A DNA stretch of 64,000 bases from Selaginella moellendorffii (Eukaryota > Streptophyta > Lycopodiopsida > Selaginellales > Selaginellaceae): positions 588,113 through 652,112 of the forward strand of contig NW_003314335.1 in the NCBI RefSeq assembly GCF_000143415.4, given 5' to 3'. The notes beneath the pieces were generated by a model, which was given only the letters and a program-made list of their open reading frames with translations, was not told the DNA's origin and did no database searches. Both the position numbers and the translations under genes were made by a program. Below, in pieces: positions 1 through 12,849 of the stretch; position 1 is the first letter of the stretch, and each line of letters starts with the position of its first letter.

Positions 1-300
1 GAGTTGTTCCAGTAGCACGAGTTTGCGCTTGGGCTCGTGAGTGAGGCGCATTAGCAACTCGAGGTTACACTTTGAGTTGGCAGGATTAATGTTAACCTAT
101 CGGTGGTTCCATGAGTTGTTCCATGTACCATGGGTGAAAGCAAACCTCCCTGGGTTTGCTATGAGTGGCAAATAGGCTAGTCCGTAGCTGTTTAGCACGG
201 CACTAGTGGATCCTTCCTAGGCATGATTATAATTGGATCAGTCAAGACTGTAGGGAATAGTCTATTGGTTCAAGTAATCATTGCCGTGCTCTCTCCCTTT
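1..300 (+). mobile_element. Fragment of the LARD-type LTR element, PBS-proximal internal part
   Basis: This stretch matches the reverse complement of about 10515-10800, the internal end next to the PBS of the LARD element at 4880-12151. Shared blocks include the TTGCGCTTGGGCTCGTGAG region near 25-45 and the CACTAGTGGATCCTTCCTAG region near 203-222. Similarity stops at about 300, just after GTGCTCTCTC. It has no coding capacity. It is therefore a plus-oriented broken copy whose LTR would lie upstream of the window. Confidence 0.75.
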
Positions 301-1116
301 ATGATTTCCCTTTAGGTGTCCTTCCCACTTCACCTTGACCAAGCCACACCATTATCAATAGTTCAAATTAACACTTTGAAATGGGAATTATATTCTTTAA
401 CCCAAACAAAGACCTTGTCTTTGTTTAGCCACAAGATCACCTGGTGATCTCATTTTGACCCTTTAACAGGTCTACCAATAGGAATTAGGTCTTCCAGACC
501 CTTTTAAATTGTTGACTATGACCCAGGGGCATCCCCCACACTTGGCGGTGCGCCCAAGCCAGCCCTTCCGGCCAAGGATCCATAGCAACTGAGACTGCGT
601 GTCCCTATCTCATTCACCACGTCCTTGGTGCTCTTTGCACCAAAGTGTTCAAGTTAGATATGCTGAGCTTTCACTCTAAGCAATTTAACCGTGCATCACA
701 ACTCCGAGGCATCCCTCATTTGGCGATGTGCCCAAACCAGTTTCCTCACTGAGAGTCTATGACCATCGAAATATGAGTGTCCTCATATTCCAAACCATCA
801 CCACGCCCTAGTGATTTGGGACTTAAACCCAAGCACTAGAGGGTCTGGACTCAAACCCAACCTCCGTATATGCATCTACGGATGGCATCGAACAGGATGC
901 TTGGCGTGACTCCCTATGCCGGTGCACAAACTTATACTTAAAGCGCGCTATAGATCACAACTTAGGAACCTAGTTCCTCCGCACTGCCAAGTCCTCTCAC
1001 TTGACAAGTCTATGATCATGCATGGACTCCTCCATGCTCGGCCCCATGGGCCACCCCTTTGAAGTTAGCACCTTCAACTAGGGGATTTGTTCCCCTAACT
1101 TGCTAATCTCACTTAG
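301..1116. other. Unclassified non-coding repeat-like DNA
   Basis: No gene is recognisable. Two diverged blocks about 180 bp apart, near 526-575 and 706-755, share a CATCCC...TTGGCG.TG.GCCCAA.CCAG pattern, which suggests an old internal duplication. It lies between the LARD fragment and the left end of the truncated TIR element. It may be the remnant of another retroelement, but I see no LTR, PBS or TIR. Confidence 0.5.
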
Positions 1117-1795
1117 AAGCTCTATTTCGTTAAAGTGGGAATTGTCATTATCCCACTTGTAAAATAAGGTTTCCAAACCTTTATATAGTATATAAATATA
1201 ACAAAATTCAATTGCATTGAGGCACATGCCATTTTATTTTAAACAAGGAAATGTCTACTCAATCACTTCTCCTCCCCCTGCCACTGCTTCACCTCTCTCT
1301 TCTCCTTGTCATCGTCGTCCAATTTCTTTCCATCCTTTTAATATTGGCTCAGTTGCTCCGAGTCTAGGTGGAGCCCAAGTCCCCATTCAATCTTTACTTT
1401 CCCCTTATTAATAAAACAACTTTGTAGACTTCCAATAACATGCTGTAACACTTCTAGTATAATGCAAATCCTCTCAAAGAATTGTCTTTTAATATTAATA
1501 CAATGGCATGGAACCCCATGCCATAATAAGTTACATTTTTAAATAAATACATGCCATCTCAGACTGTTATTTTTTGCCTCCAACGCCTATACAATAATCT
1601 TGGAATTTTATCACTCTCCACACTATCAGGATTTAAACCCAATAGTAATGCCATCTCTTCTCTAATACGTCCACGCTCATGTTCAGTGGTCGAAGAACCC
1701 ATCCGGTTGAGCAGATTATGGAGATGCGGATAGTGCTTGGCTAGACAATATACATGCCATAAATGATGACTGGTGTCTGTCCGATCAAATGGCTT

Positions 1796-2443
1796 CTAAT
1801 ATACCGTTCCATCTGCCATTTGGTTGATTTCTGCAGCCACCTCCTGGACTGGCCGGTTCTCTATCACCATCGCTCCAAGCCGGTTTGCAAGGTCCCCCAG
1901 AACATACGGTTTCTTCTCCCTAGTTTCCATACTGCAAGAGATGGGGTGCACTGCATATGTGTGCGTGTTCGCTGCAGTTTTAATCGGCGAGTCATCGATG
2001 ATGAGGATTTCACTTGAGCTAGCAGTCCGGTTCATCACTACAGCCTCTGGCTTGACGAAGATGGGCTTGCTACCCCTCACATGGACCATAGTCAAGCAAT
2101 CCTCCTGCGTTAGGAGAAAGTCAAATGGTAATATTACTCGCGTCTGATCGTGCATCATCTGTAGCAACGTTAATGCATTGTGGCGCATCATGGATGTCCA
2201 AACTCCCAATTGCAAATTGAACCCGGCCCTCTGTTTTAAGTGTCGCATGGTCATTATTAGATCCCGTAGTTTCTCCCGTGTGATTAATGTGAATCTGTCT
2301 CTTTTGACCAACTTGCGACCGTAGGCTTTGGAGGGTGCAATGACATTCGAGGACGAGCCACGCTCATGGGAGAAAAGGACACTGTTCAGATCAAAAACGA
2401 TACAGTACCTTCGCTGTGACTCTGAAATGAAATGCGTCAGCAT
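1796..2443 (-). pseudogene. FCP1/HAD-like phosphatase domain, copy 1 (premature stop)
   Basis: The reading frame has HAD features: DLNSVLFSH as motif I (DLNGVLF in copy 2), VWTSM as motif II and LIIDDSP as the acidic motif IV. This is the pattern of FCP1/NLI-interacting-factor phosphatases. A TAG at about 1796-1798 replaces the CAG (Gln) of copy 2, so this copy lacks the last 79 or so residues. The first six to ten residues given by the open frame are intron read-through; a 3' splice site (TTTCAG) lies at about 2429. Loss of the 5' half of the gene at 4880 also makes this a pseudogene. Confidence 0.75.
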
Positions 2444-4879
2444 AAAAAATGGTACAAGTCAATTTTACCATCTACAATATTAGCGAATGTTGCTCCCGAT
2501 GGTCGTTGAGAGGGTTTTGGTCGAGGAAACGTGAAGGGCGGAAATACTCTCCTCTGCAATGTGGGGTCAATCGCATCCGATGGCGTGTGGGCACATGCCA
2601 TTTCAGCTGTAGACTCTGGTACAACTGGCTCAACAGTGGCATGGGGTGGTTCCGATGGCGTGTGATCACACGCCATTTCAGCTGGTGCCTCTATTGGCAA
2701 AGTGGACATGACCGAACAGGCAGCAGGGGCGGTGTAGGGAGGTTCCAACGGCGCGTAGTCAGACGATTGGGCACACGTTGAGTCCGTTGGAAATGAGGAT
2801 ACGACCGGCTCGGCGGCTGGGGCGGCCTCATGTGGGTCCAATGGCGCCTGGTCACCGTCAGTTGGATACGTGGACAAGATTGACTCAGTGGTATGGGCAG
2901 CATCAAGTGGAGCGTGGTCAGCTTGCTTGGCGTTGATATGGATAGTAGCCTCCACCAGCTCTGATGACTCTTGCTGCAAAGTAGAGTCCACTGGCGGATC
3001 CATATGCATGTCCAAATATCTCCCTTCGATTGAGATGGTATCCTCCCGTGCTACTAAAAACAAACTCATTAGCACATTGAATCGACTATACTGTATTTAC
3101 CATCAACTGCTATTGAGGAACTAGGACCGATATCACTTGGGCGCACTGCTGATTCTGAAGGATTGGACATACGTTTCGACCCTTGCTTGGCACTATCCTT
3201 CCTCGACACTAAAGGCTAGAGTTTGTAAATTCAACTGAATAATCTCTACTTACCATTTGCTCTGCGACCTACATGGAAAATGTTAGAAATGGTAAAAGGT
3301 TAGGAATGGATGTACTATTATTTACCTGATGTTTGTCTTGTATAACCTTCCTCCGCTGGTCTTTGGCCACCTCAGGCTGGCCATCGTCGTCATCATCGTC
3401 GTCGTCGTTATTGTGATCGTCACCATTGTGAGGACCATCCAAGTCCTCTTCGTCGTCCTCTTCTTCGTCCTCCTCTTCTTTGTCCTCCTCTTCGACCTTC
3501 TGCTCTTCCTGCTCATTATCTTTCTCTGGCTCCTCATCCCCCTCCTACATTTCTTCCATAGGCTGCTCAGGCTGGATGGCTTGTTCTTCCAGGACCATCT
3601 TGGGAAAATCATCTGGCCGAGTCTCCATCTCAAAATACAAGACATCCATAGCCTGTTTTAGTGCGTGACCTAGGACCGTATCCTCACCCAACTGTCTTAA
3701 CATGGTTTCTGCACGTTCTTGCACCCTTCGAAGACGACGAGATGAGAAAAACGTGGCCCTGACTTGAAAAGCATCCCTCATCCATTGTACCTCTCCATTG
3801 AGATTGGGGAAGGGGAGTCCGCCATAGGAATCTGAGTCATGAGGTGGTGACTGCCTGCTTTCACTCAGCCCTTGATCTGCAATGAATGGCATGAGCACAC
3901 ACGCCATAACCGTGAGGCATTACCTATCATCTTTTCGTTGCCCTTCTTCCTTTTCGAATCAAACGCCTCTGATCTCGACGACTGTCCAACGTGCTTTCGC
4001 TTTTTATGACCACTGTCAGTTTGAGCTTGGCTGGTGCTTGCCTGTTTTGCCTTTGAAGAAGTTTCTCCTGCAAGGAATGGCATGAGACCACACGCCATTG
4101 CAAATATAATTTGTACCTCCTTTTTTCCTATTGCTTGTCTGTTTGTCCTTTTTCGATGCGCCACCAGTGCGCTTTTCAGTCCTCGTGTCTGAATATTCAC
4201 AACGATCTATAATCAAAATGGCGTGAGGCCTCACGTGACCTTACCTTGTGCAGGTTGTGAGCTCGGCCCAACATGGGTATCTTCAACAGTAGCTGTTAAC
4301 GCCGTTTCAGCATCTGGGGGTGGCCACGCTCCTGCATACAGAGCTTGTGAGATAACATTTAAACTTAAAGTGTGTACTCACCAGGTTCGCAGAGAAGATA
4401 CTGTTTTTCTTTGGCAACTGTAATTATATGCTCCATTGAAGTCACCTCTTCAATGGAGTTTGTCACCGCAACACATGGGACACCCTTGAGTAGTGCGGCT
4501 CGAAAGAATAGTCCGCCGCAGTTGTACTCGACAACGCATTTGCCCTTGGAGTCGGAAGCAGGTGACCCACCCACTATTGCATTGAAGACCCAGCTGAGCA
4601 TTTCCCATGCTGCACCTGGAGCTTTCTTTGGATTCGAAAGCTCCATAGCCGTCTTCAGTTCCTCAGGCACGGGTAAATTGACCTCCCTCAGATCAATTCG
4701 ATTGGCCTTGTCGAACGAAGCTGGGAAGTCACTCCAGTCCCACTCTGCTGCAGGACCAATAACAAGGGCGAGTGTGAAGATGCGGACATTCGTCGGTATC
4801 TTCTTCTTAGCCATTATCCCATGGATCTCCCGCATCTCCTTGCCTTTCAACCGAGCCTTCACCTCGTTCAAGGCCTTCC
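2437..4879 (-). pseudogene. Middle exons of the element's minus gene, copy 1 (broken)
   Basis: Minus-strand exons correspond to the middle part of the large gene in the full copy. From 5' to 3' they are: a degenerate segment with a GLFF.AALLKGVPCVAV motif (about 4385-4879), a basic segment with KKRK-like stretches (about 3924-4206), an acidic Glu/Asp run (about 3400-3560) and a Pro/Thr/Glu-rich segment (2450-3060). A TAG at about 3545 (CAG in copy 2) interrupts the acidic segment. Copy 1 keeps TGG at about 4739, where copy 2 has a stop, so the two copies carry different lesions. The upstream exons were removed at 4880. Confidence 0.65.
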
Positions 4880-6026
4880 TGTAGCGCACGTGGTTTTGAC
4901 CCTTTATCCTATGGCGATTTACCATAGGATACCACCACGAAGCGGAACCTAAACCCTCTTTGTGCCACGTGACAGATGCCACGTGTCACATGCCACGTGT
5001 CACATACCACGTGTCCATAGGAACCCGAGGTTCAGGGCCTTGGGCCACTGAACGAAGGAACGGTGCCAAACTCCCAAGCGTGACGCCAAGGAGTGATGGA
5101 ACCGGACCACGGAGCAACTCCCGAGCATATAGCCCAAGGAGCGAAGGGACAGGAGCCCGGAGTGACTTGGAACAGTCCTGGAGCAACCAGCATACCAATG
5201 CCAAGACCAGCACGCAAAACGGAGCCAAACAGAGTCTGGCGCTATTTCGGCATACCGGTGGCCTAACGTGAGGATATGGGTACTCCACCAGCTAGCATGG
5301 AATGGAACTTGGGCTTAGACCCAAGCCGGATGCAGAACAAGGACAGGCACGCAAGCGGGAGCTAGACTATGCCTCAGGTTGGTCGGCCATGCCCGACCTA
5401 CCCACTATCCCTACTATACATTTGGAACCCCCCATAGCCCCCCCCCCTTGAGGAACACACGCTTTGGGCTTTCACCCCAAGCTTCCCTTAGTATCAGGAG
5501 TTAGTCTCTGGGACAAACTCAAAACTTACTAAATATGGAATGTCCTTAGATTGCGAATTTGGACACAGGACGAACACCATTGTGTTCAGGCCGATCTCTA
5601 CATTCCGTAGATATGCCAAATGAGCAAATCTAGACACTTTCCATAAATAGCATTTGGGACCGAAAGGAGACTAACACAAAGGGCATGATAGCGAGGGTGT
5701 TTGACAGACACGGTAAGCTATCATCCAGCGATATTGAGGGACCAATCTCAATACGCGAGGGTTCTTGTCAAGCCAGTGCAAGACAGAGCAAAAGAGAACT
5801 AACAAGCCGGGCCGAGTATGCTCAGCTAAATAGATACTTAGGAATTCCTTCCTTATGCTCATCCGGCCAAGTACAGATGCAAAGTCCAGTTTACTAACAC
5901 TTGAACAAGAGGGACTAATAAAGGGTCCAGCAATACCGACCTCCTGCCATCGTGGCAGTAAGGAAAGAGTGTCCGTAAGGACTGGTTGACAGGTAACTTT
6001 CGATACCCGAAGTCACATTCGCGACA
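4880..6026 (-). repeat. 3' LTR of the LARD element
   Basis: On the minus strand it starts TGTCGCGAATGTGAC at 6026 and ends GTGCGCTACA at 4880. It is almost the same as 11009-12151, with scattered single-base differences. A purine-rich tract adjoins 6027. It interrupts the truncated TIR element at 4879. Confidence 0.85.
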
Positions 6027-9000
6027 CTCTCCCCCCCTTGGGGAAGATCGACGTCCTCGTCGATGCATACTCGAGTCTAGAATACCGCCAAGGAAACAAC
6101 TCCAGAAAAAGTTCACGGTACTCACACTATGTGAGAAATGCACCAACTTAAATGAGTTAAGGGGGTAACCTCTTTGTCTAACGCGGATGCGCTACCAGCT
6201 CAGACACCTCCCGGCCGTCGCCGACAAGGAAATGACCAACGGAGTTAGCCACCCTTGCTGCTCTGGGCGTCACCCAGCTACAAAAGTGTGATATGCCCTG
6301 CCCGCAGGAACATAGAGAGAGAAGCCAGAGGCCCCAACCCTCCTGAGCAAAGAAACCAAACCCGTCGGTAAGGTTTAGATAGACTACTGTCAACAGGCAG
6401 TTAGAGTTGTTTACACGGTCACGCCCTTTCAACGTAACAAGGAACATCGACAGAGAGGCGGGTTATGTGACCAGTCGACAATAGCTACCCCATGACTAGA
6501 GATTTCACCATGCACACGAAGTGCCGAAGCCAGTCTGCCTATACTGGCCCAAACTCAAAGATCAATATATAGGGACTATATCAACGTCATAAACAATGAT
6601 ATCTGAGAAGCTTAATTACTAGTGATTATATCTTAGAGTAGAACACAAAAGTATTCTAAGCAAGTTATCATCCGATAAACCAGTAGTATTGTAGATAGGA
6701 ACCACCAACATCATCATAATTTGGCAAACACAGGAATGACCATCCAACAAAATTCAATAGCTAGTATATTATCAAAGAAACTCAATGATGGAACTTAACT
6801 ACCGAAGATAGTAGACAGTAAGCCAACAACTTACTAGAGAGAACTCAAAGAACACAAAGTATCATTGACTAACAAGCACAATGCTCGCAAATGTATCACC
6901 CAAAGGAAATAACATCCAAATCTATCAAAACTAACTCGAGCAACAATCAACAGAAGAGAATGAATGTGGAAAGACCAACAAACACTCATTCCTGCCAACT
7001 ATCACAAAAGCCAATCTGAATAGATCCCAGCCAACAATACCAAGGAACTCAAGTTGCCTAAGCAAGTGTTAGCAACATCCTGCGGATGTCTCAAACCCAA
7101 GAGACCAATCTAGAGCAAACCACAAAGAATATGTGGTATTGCGAAAAGCCATAAGCTATCAAAGAGAACAACTAACCATCATGAAAGATCATCAATCATT
7201 CCATCAATAAAGAGATGCATAATCATCGTTTAAGAAGGAATCCACCATCCCGAAGAACGGCAAACCATTCTATACCAACAATAATCAAGCAAAACTTTTT
7301 GACATGGATAATCAATTATCCTAGATGATAGTCAATCATCACCAATGATTGCTAGATGCAAATACTAACTTCAACATCAAAGCTAAAGAGCCAAAAATGC
7401 CTTCCCCAACAACTTCTAACAAATGGAACAATGAGCATAAAACTCAAAGAACCAAAGCTCGAAGAAGCCTATAGCTAAGTCTTGCTTAATAATGATCACG
7501 AGTCTCATAGAAGCTAACTTCAATGCTAAAGAAGAAATCATGGTGCAACCCACAATGTCTTCTTCAACACATTCATAAGCCAAACTTCATAATGCCAAAG
7601 CTAATGAAGAGCATTTCTGCATCAATCCAAAAGCTAAGCACAATGGAGCTATGCTCAACAAGTGATCACTAAATGATCCTCCATGAATCCATCTATAGCA
7701 AGACGTAACTCACCTCATAACAAGCACAAGAAAAATCATTAATGATTGATATATCTCAATTGAAATCCAAGAAGGATTCAATCACTTCAATGCCAATCAC
7801 TAACTCTTCCTCTTATAGAGGTAGCATTGTTCACGACTAAATCACTTTGCAAGGAAAAGCTAAAGCTCAACCTCAACTAAGCAATCTCGTCTAGAACACA
7901 ACTAACCCAAACTTGCCACTCAGTTCATTTGAACGTCAATACAGTTGCTAACTAGCAATTGCACGAATGCTAACAACACAAAGCTACAGCCAAATCATCA
8001 ACACTATCTTCATCAAGACTAACGAAACTCGACATCAATCTTGCGGAGAGACATCTCATTTCACTGAAATCTCAATATCAACAATATCAATGACAAGGCA
8101 TCACTTCAATGCCATCAACACCAAAACAAAGCTAGAAGAAAGCACGAGTGAATCACCACTCAAAACTCTCCAGCAACCAAGCTAACCAAAGTCGAAGATA
8201 CTTTAGTCAATATCTGAGACCAATCCTTCAACAAAACTCAGTTACAGATAACACTTCATCAAGGAGTGATTCACCACGTCCAAGACTTAATGAAATCTAA
8301 CACCACGAACTAGATGCAACCAAATGATATCAACAGAGATAGAGTCGATATGCCAACATGGAAAACCCATGTAAGTCTAACGATACGATCTTCCGCAACA
8401 CCATCCGGTAAAGCAAGCCCATCACTGCTAAATCACCATCGAGCAAAGCAAGTATCAACAGTCTTTTTGACAAAGTCTACAAGTAATCACTAGTCGCAAA
8501 GCAACTAACAATCACCTTTCAACTTGCCTTCACAAGACCCGAACACTAACTCATGTCATCGAGTTACATACTTGTCCAACATGAACATAATACCCCAGGT
8601 ACGAGATAAAAGTTCATAGACAAGCACAAACTACATGACCACTCGAATCCAACTCAATCACAATAAGCTCACTAATGCATTTAGTCAATAGCTCTGAGCA
8701 TGCCTTGAAGAGGCTAGCTATGTGATCAACACTCAGTCGAAACTAAAGTGAAGACCATGAGATGGACTCATATCTGTACACAACCTCCTCATAGACAAAG
8801 CTATAGTACGGGTACCAACATCTCAACCTCAAACAACTAAGTTGGACATCACCATCCTCAGCCAAGGTGTAGGGCCACCAAAACCAAGTCAAGATCAGTG
8901 AGAGCTCACTACTCTCATAGAGTCTAACGTAATGTAAGGTGCAAACTGCCACCAAGCACAATGCTACAAAAGAAAGGCACAAGGGTCACCTTTCTTAGAA

Positions 9001-11008
9001 AAGCGCAACAGCCACTTTTCTACACCAACTCCAGACTCTATCCAACTCAATTGCCTTAGCCCCAAAAGTCAGCATCCCTTTCGGGTCGCATCATACAAAC
9101 TATCTACCAAGGTCTAAGCTAACCGAAGTCAACTCCAACCCCTTCACTAGTTTGTACTGACCTTCGAAAACGGAATGGTTTTCGGACAAAATGATCAATA
9201 GATCAGCCATTGGAAAAGTCTAAGAAAATTTGTGAAAAATTTCCCATCCTAGAGAAAGAATGACTCTCAGTCCAAGATTGCAAACTTTCAAGACTCAACC
9301 AACTTCCTCCTACCAACAACTTTACATAGGCTCACCTCAACACAGATTCTCATGATCCATCAATATGCTTAAGCATCGAACATCTTTACCCATTTTGACA
9401 TCTGACATCCGCAAAGTGCAAAATGAACATCCAAGGCTTGATCACGAAGACCACATCTTCGGATATCCACATTGCACTAACACTCTTCTTCAATCACCTT
9501 CAAGATCCAATGTGAAGCCAAAACACTAACAAGAAAAATGATATGGAAAATCAAGCTCTAAGGAAAATTCCTCATCACTCGAATCAACAATGCCACTTCC
9601 ACTAACACAAGTGCTAGCGATGTCAATGCATCAACCTCACACCTTCTCCATCCAATAATCTACTCCAAGTGCTAACGGATCAATAGATGAGCTATAGCAA
9701 ATGAATGCTACAACCCATTCCCAACACCTTATGGGCAAACCCTCAAGGAAACAAGGTACCAACATAAGCTTAGCATAATGGACCACCATTGAGAACCCAG
9801 TCAAGGCTACTACAATGCTACTACGTGCAAGTAGACTAGCTTCTCCATCAACCACTTTGGGGTTGATCATCATTTAACCAAACAACTTCGTAAATACATT
9901 GCTCACTATCACATGAACATGATATAAGAATCACAATGACTTGATCATCAATTGAGAAACACTACGAGCAATGCCTATGTCATTACTTCAAAGGTTTATG
10001 TAGTATCAAGTGTCAATTTGATTCGACAAAATGCAACATAAATGCCACACCCTATCAATAGAGATTTACAACACCCAACACCACTAACTTTTGTTCACAA
10101 CATGGACAAGCTCATGCCACTCTCTTTCTGACCAAACTCAAAACTAATCCAACACCAAGCTACTTCAAGGAGCAGTAGCAAGGTTCCCCGGAAAAGAATT
10201 GAGCATTGCAACTCAAGTCTTCCAATAGCAAACTTAGATAAAATGGTTTAGCGCTTCACCGCTATCCATCCCACAACTCACCATTGTAAAACCACCATCT
10301 CCAACATGCATCAAGATAGGGACTCTTGACTGCATGATGTGAACACAAGCAATGAGTTAACACCTCGTTGCAAATCATCTCTCCAAGAAGAGAAGATGAT
10401 TTACGTATTTGATCCTCCGTCCTCGATGACTCTCTTTTCGGTCTCATCTTTGACCAAACCTCAAGCTTGCTTTCGCACTGCCTTTAGTTCAATCCAAGAA
10501 AAGTTTATGAGAGAGCACGGCCATGATTACTTGAACCAATAGACTAATCCCTATAGTCTTGATTGATTCACTTATAATCATACCTAGGAAGGATCCACTA
10601 GTGCCGTGCTAAACAGCTACGGACCAGCCTATTTGCCACTCATAGCAAACCCAGGGAGGTTTACTTTCACCCACGGTACATGGAACAACTCATGGAACCA
10701 CCAATAGGCTAACATTAATCTTGCCAACTCAAAGTGTAACCTCGAGTTGCTAATGCGCCTCACTCACGAGCCCAAGCGCAAAATCGTGTAACGGAACAAC
10801 TCAATTCACCCTATGAGCCCAAGAGCAAGCTCACATAATATGGAACAAAAAAAGGTAACCAAAACCTATCCCAAGGAACCAATGCGAAGTCTTTGCACCC
10901 AAACGTGTACCCACTCGGATCATCGTTTTCATCTCTGCGTATGCAACAAGACTAGTTCCCCAATCTCATTGAATAGTACTCGCTGAGACTCATCCTCTGA
11001 TACCAAAT

Positions 11009-12151
11009 GTAGCGCACGTGGTTTTGACCCTTTATCCTATGGTGATTTACCATAGGATAACACCACGAAGCGGAACCTAAACCCTCTTTGTGCCACGTGA
11101 CAGATGCCACGTGTCACATACCACGTGTCCATGCCACGTGTCCATAGGAACCCGAGGTTCAGGGCCTTGGGCCACTGAACGAAGAAACGGTGCCAAACTC
11201 CCAAGCGTGACGCCAAGGAGTGATGGAACCGGACCACGGAGCAACTCCCGAGCATATAGCCCAAGGAGCGAAGGGATAGGAGCCCGGAGCGACTTGGAAC
11301 AGTCCTGGAGCAACCAGCATACCAATGCCAGGACTAGCACGCAAAACGGAGCCAAACAGAGTCTGGCGCTATTTCGGCATACTGGTGGCCTAACGTGAGG
11401 ATATGGGTACTCCACCAGCTAGCATGGAATGGAACTTGGGCTTAGACCCAAGCCGGACGCAGAACAAGGACAGGCACGCAAGCGGGAGCTAGACTATGCC
11501 TCAGGTTGGTCGGCCATGCCCGACCTACCCACTATCCCTACTATACATTTGGAACCCCCCATAGCCCCCCCCTTGAGGAACACACGCTTTGGGCTTTCAC
11601 CCCAAGCTTCCCTTAGTATCAGGAGTTAGTCTCTGGGACAAACTCAAAACTTACTAAATATGGAATGTCCTTAGATTGCGAATTTGGACACAGGACGAAC
11701 ACCATTGTGTTCAGGCTGATCTCTACATTCCGTAGATATGCCAAATGAGCAAATCTGGACACTTTCCATAAATAGCATTTGGGACCGAAAGGAGACTAAC
11801 ACAAAGGGCATGATAGCGAGGGTGTTTGACAGACACGGTAAGCTATCATGTAGCGATATTGAGGGACCAATCTCAATACGCGAGGGTTCTTGTCAAGCCA
11901 GTGCAAGACAGAGCAAAAGAGAACTAACAAGCCGGGCCGAGTATGCTCAGCTAAATAGATACTTAGGAATTCCTTCCTTATGCTCATCCGGCCAAGTACA
12001 GATGCAAAGTCCAGTTTACTAACACTTGAACAAGAGGGACTAATAAAGGGTCCAGCAATACCGACCTCCTGCCATCATGGCAGTAAGGAAAGAGTGTCCG
12101 TAAGGACTGGTCGACAGGTAACTTTCGATACCCGAAGTCACATTCGCGACA
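11009..12151 (-). repeat. 5' LTR of the LARD element
   Basis: This is the partner of 4880-6026. It is followed (minus strand) by TTTGGTATCAGAGG, a standard plant retrotransposon primer binding site, at 11008 and below. Its outer edge at 12151 joins a GAGATGGAGTCC-type tandem repeat, with no target duplication. Confidence 0.85.
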
Positions 12152-12600
12152 AGTTCGAGATGGAGTCCGAGATGGACTTGAGATGGAGTCCGAGATGGAC
12201 TCGAGATGGAGTCCGAGATGGACTGAGATGGAGTCCGAGATGGACCTGAGATGGAGTCCGAGATGGAGTCCGAGATGGACCCGAGGTGGAGTCCGAGATG
12301 GACCCGAGATGGAGTTTGAAGTCGAGACCGAGACGGAGCCTGAGACCGGGACCGAGACCGGGACTGAGACCAAGACTGAGGCCGAGACCGAAACCAAGCC
12401 CAAGTCCGAGATGGACCCGAGATGGAGTTTGAAGTTGAGACTGAGACGGAGCTTGAGACCGGGACTGAGACCGAGACCGGGACCGAGACCGAGACTGAGG
12501 CCGAGACCGAGACCAAGCCCAAGTCCAAGTCTGAGTCCGAGTCTGAGTCCGAATCTGAGTCCAAGTCCGAGTGCGAGTTTGAGTTCGAGTTCAAGTCTGA
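12152..12600. repeat. Degenerate tandem repeat, GAGATGGAGTCC type
   Basis: From about 12152 to 12300 the sequence is a run of 12-18 bp units built from GAGATGGAGTCC and GAGATGGACTC. It then grades into GAGACCGAGAC- and GAGTCCGAGT-type hexamer repeats to about 12600. All six frames are open for long stretches because of the hexamer period. The apparent proteins (Glu/Thr-rich, Ser/Asp-rich or Leu/Gly-rich) are repeat artefacts. It starts exactly at the outer edge of the LARD LTR. Confidence 0.85.
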
Positions 12601-12849
12601 GAGGGTGAAAGCCCAAAGCATTCATCTCCTAGACTCTGGGGGGTTTGGTGAGCTCCAAAAGTATAGTAAGGGGGAGGACTGCAGTGGAGCCGGTTTGGCC
12701 GGGAAAGGCCAATTTGGCCCAAGAAGGTCAGATCTAGTGTTAGGTGATGAACTAACCACTGGGAAGTCCAAAACTAGAGTGAATACAGACCGACAAGTGG
12801 GGTAACTTAGTGAAGTGTTCAAGAGCCGGCTCTAATTCCCCCGGGAGAT
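12601..12849. other. Non-coding spacer
   Basis: A short stretch between the tandem repeat and the 12850 repeat family. I see no gene, no clear repeat boundary and no convincing motif. Confidence 0.5.

Larger units (their letters stand above)
1117..4879. mobile_element. Truncated copy of the 19 kb TIR element (left end only)
   Basis: From AAGCTCTATTTCG at 1117 the sequence is almost identical to 15065-18813, the left part of the full-length element. It stops abruptly at 4879, where the LTR at 4880 begins. The flank just outside 1117 differs from the flank of the full-length copy, so this is an independent insertion and not part of a larger duplication. The right TIR is missing. The copy carries the 3' half of the minus-strand FCP1-like gene, with at least two nonsense changes relative to the other copy. 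It also has the same palindrome-bearing introns at 3877-3923, 4068-4116 and 4207-4244. Confidence 0.85.
4880..12151 (-). mobile_element. LARD-type non-autonomous LTR retrotransposon
   Basis: Two near-identical direct repeats, 4880-6026 and 11009-12151, bound about 5 kb of DNA without a usable reading frame. Read on the minus strand, the 5' LTR is followed at 11008-10992 by TTTGGTATCAGAGGATGAG, the usual complement of the initiator-Met tRNA 3' end. Just before the 3' LTR (6045-6027) lies a purine tract with AAGGGGGGGAGAG. The LTRs begin TGTCGCG and end GCTACA. Internal DNA (6027-11008) is A-rich on the plus strand and I find no gag or pol motif, so it must rely on enzymes from elsewhere. The flanks CTTCC (left) and AGTTC (right) do not match, so one end was rearranged, probably at the tandem repeat from 12152. 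Confidence 0.85.

Noticed and set aside
1824-2147. Plus-strand frame of 107 codons, also at 15772-16095
   Set aside because: It is the antisense shadow of the FCP1-like exon. The minus frame has recognisable motifs and the plus frame has none.
3329-3661. Plus-strand frame rich in Val/Leu/Phe that looks like a membrane protein
   Set aside because: It is the complement of the acidic Glu/Asp run of the minus gene, which reads as hydrophobic codons on the other strand.
4986-5288. Frames of about 100 codons in the LTRs (also 11077-11415)
   Set aside because: They lie in non-coding LTRs, differ in length between copies and have no known motif. The repeats in front (GCCACGTGTCACA) are LTR promoter-like DNA.
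11984-12625. Long open frames on both strands (Leu/Gly/Ser-rich and Glu/Thr-rich, 130-213 codons)
   Set aside because: They come from the hexamer-based tandem repeat at 12152-12600, which leaves every frame open. Composition is pure repeat and part of the frame lies in the LTR.
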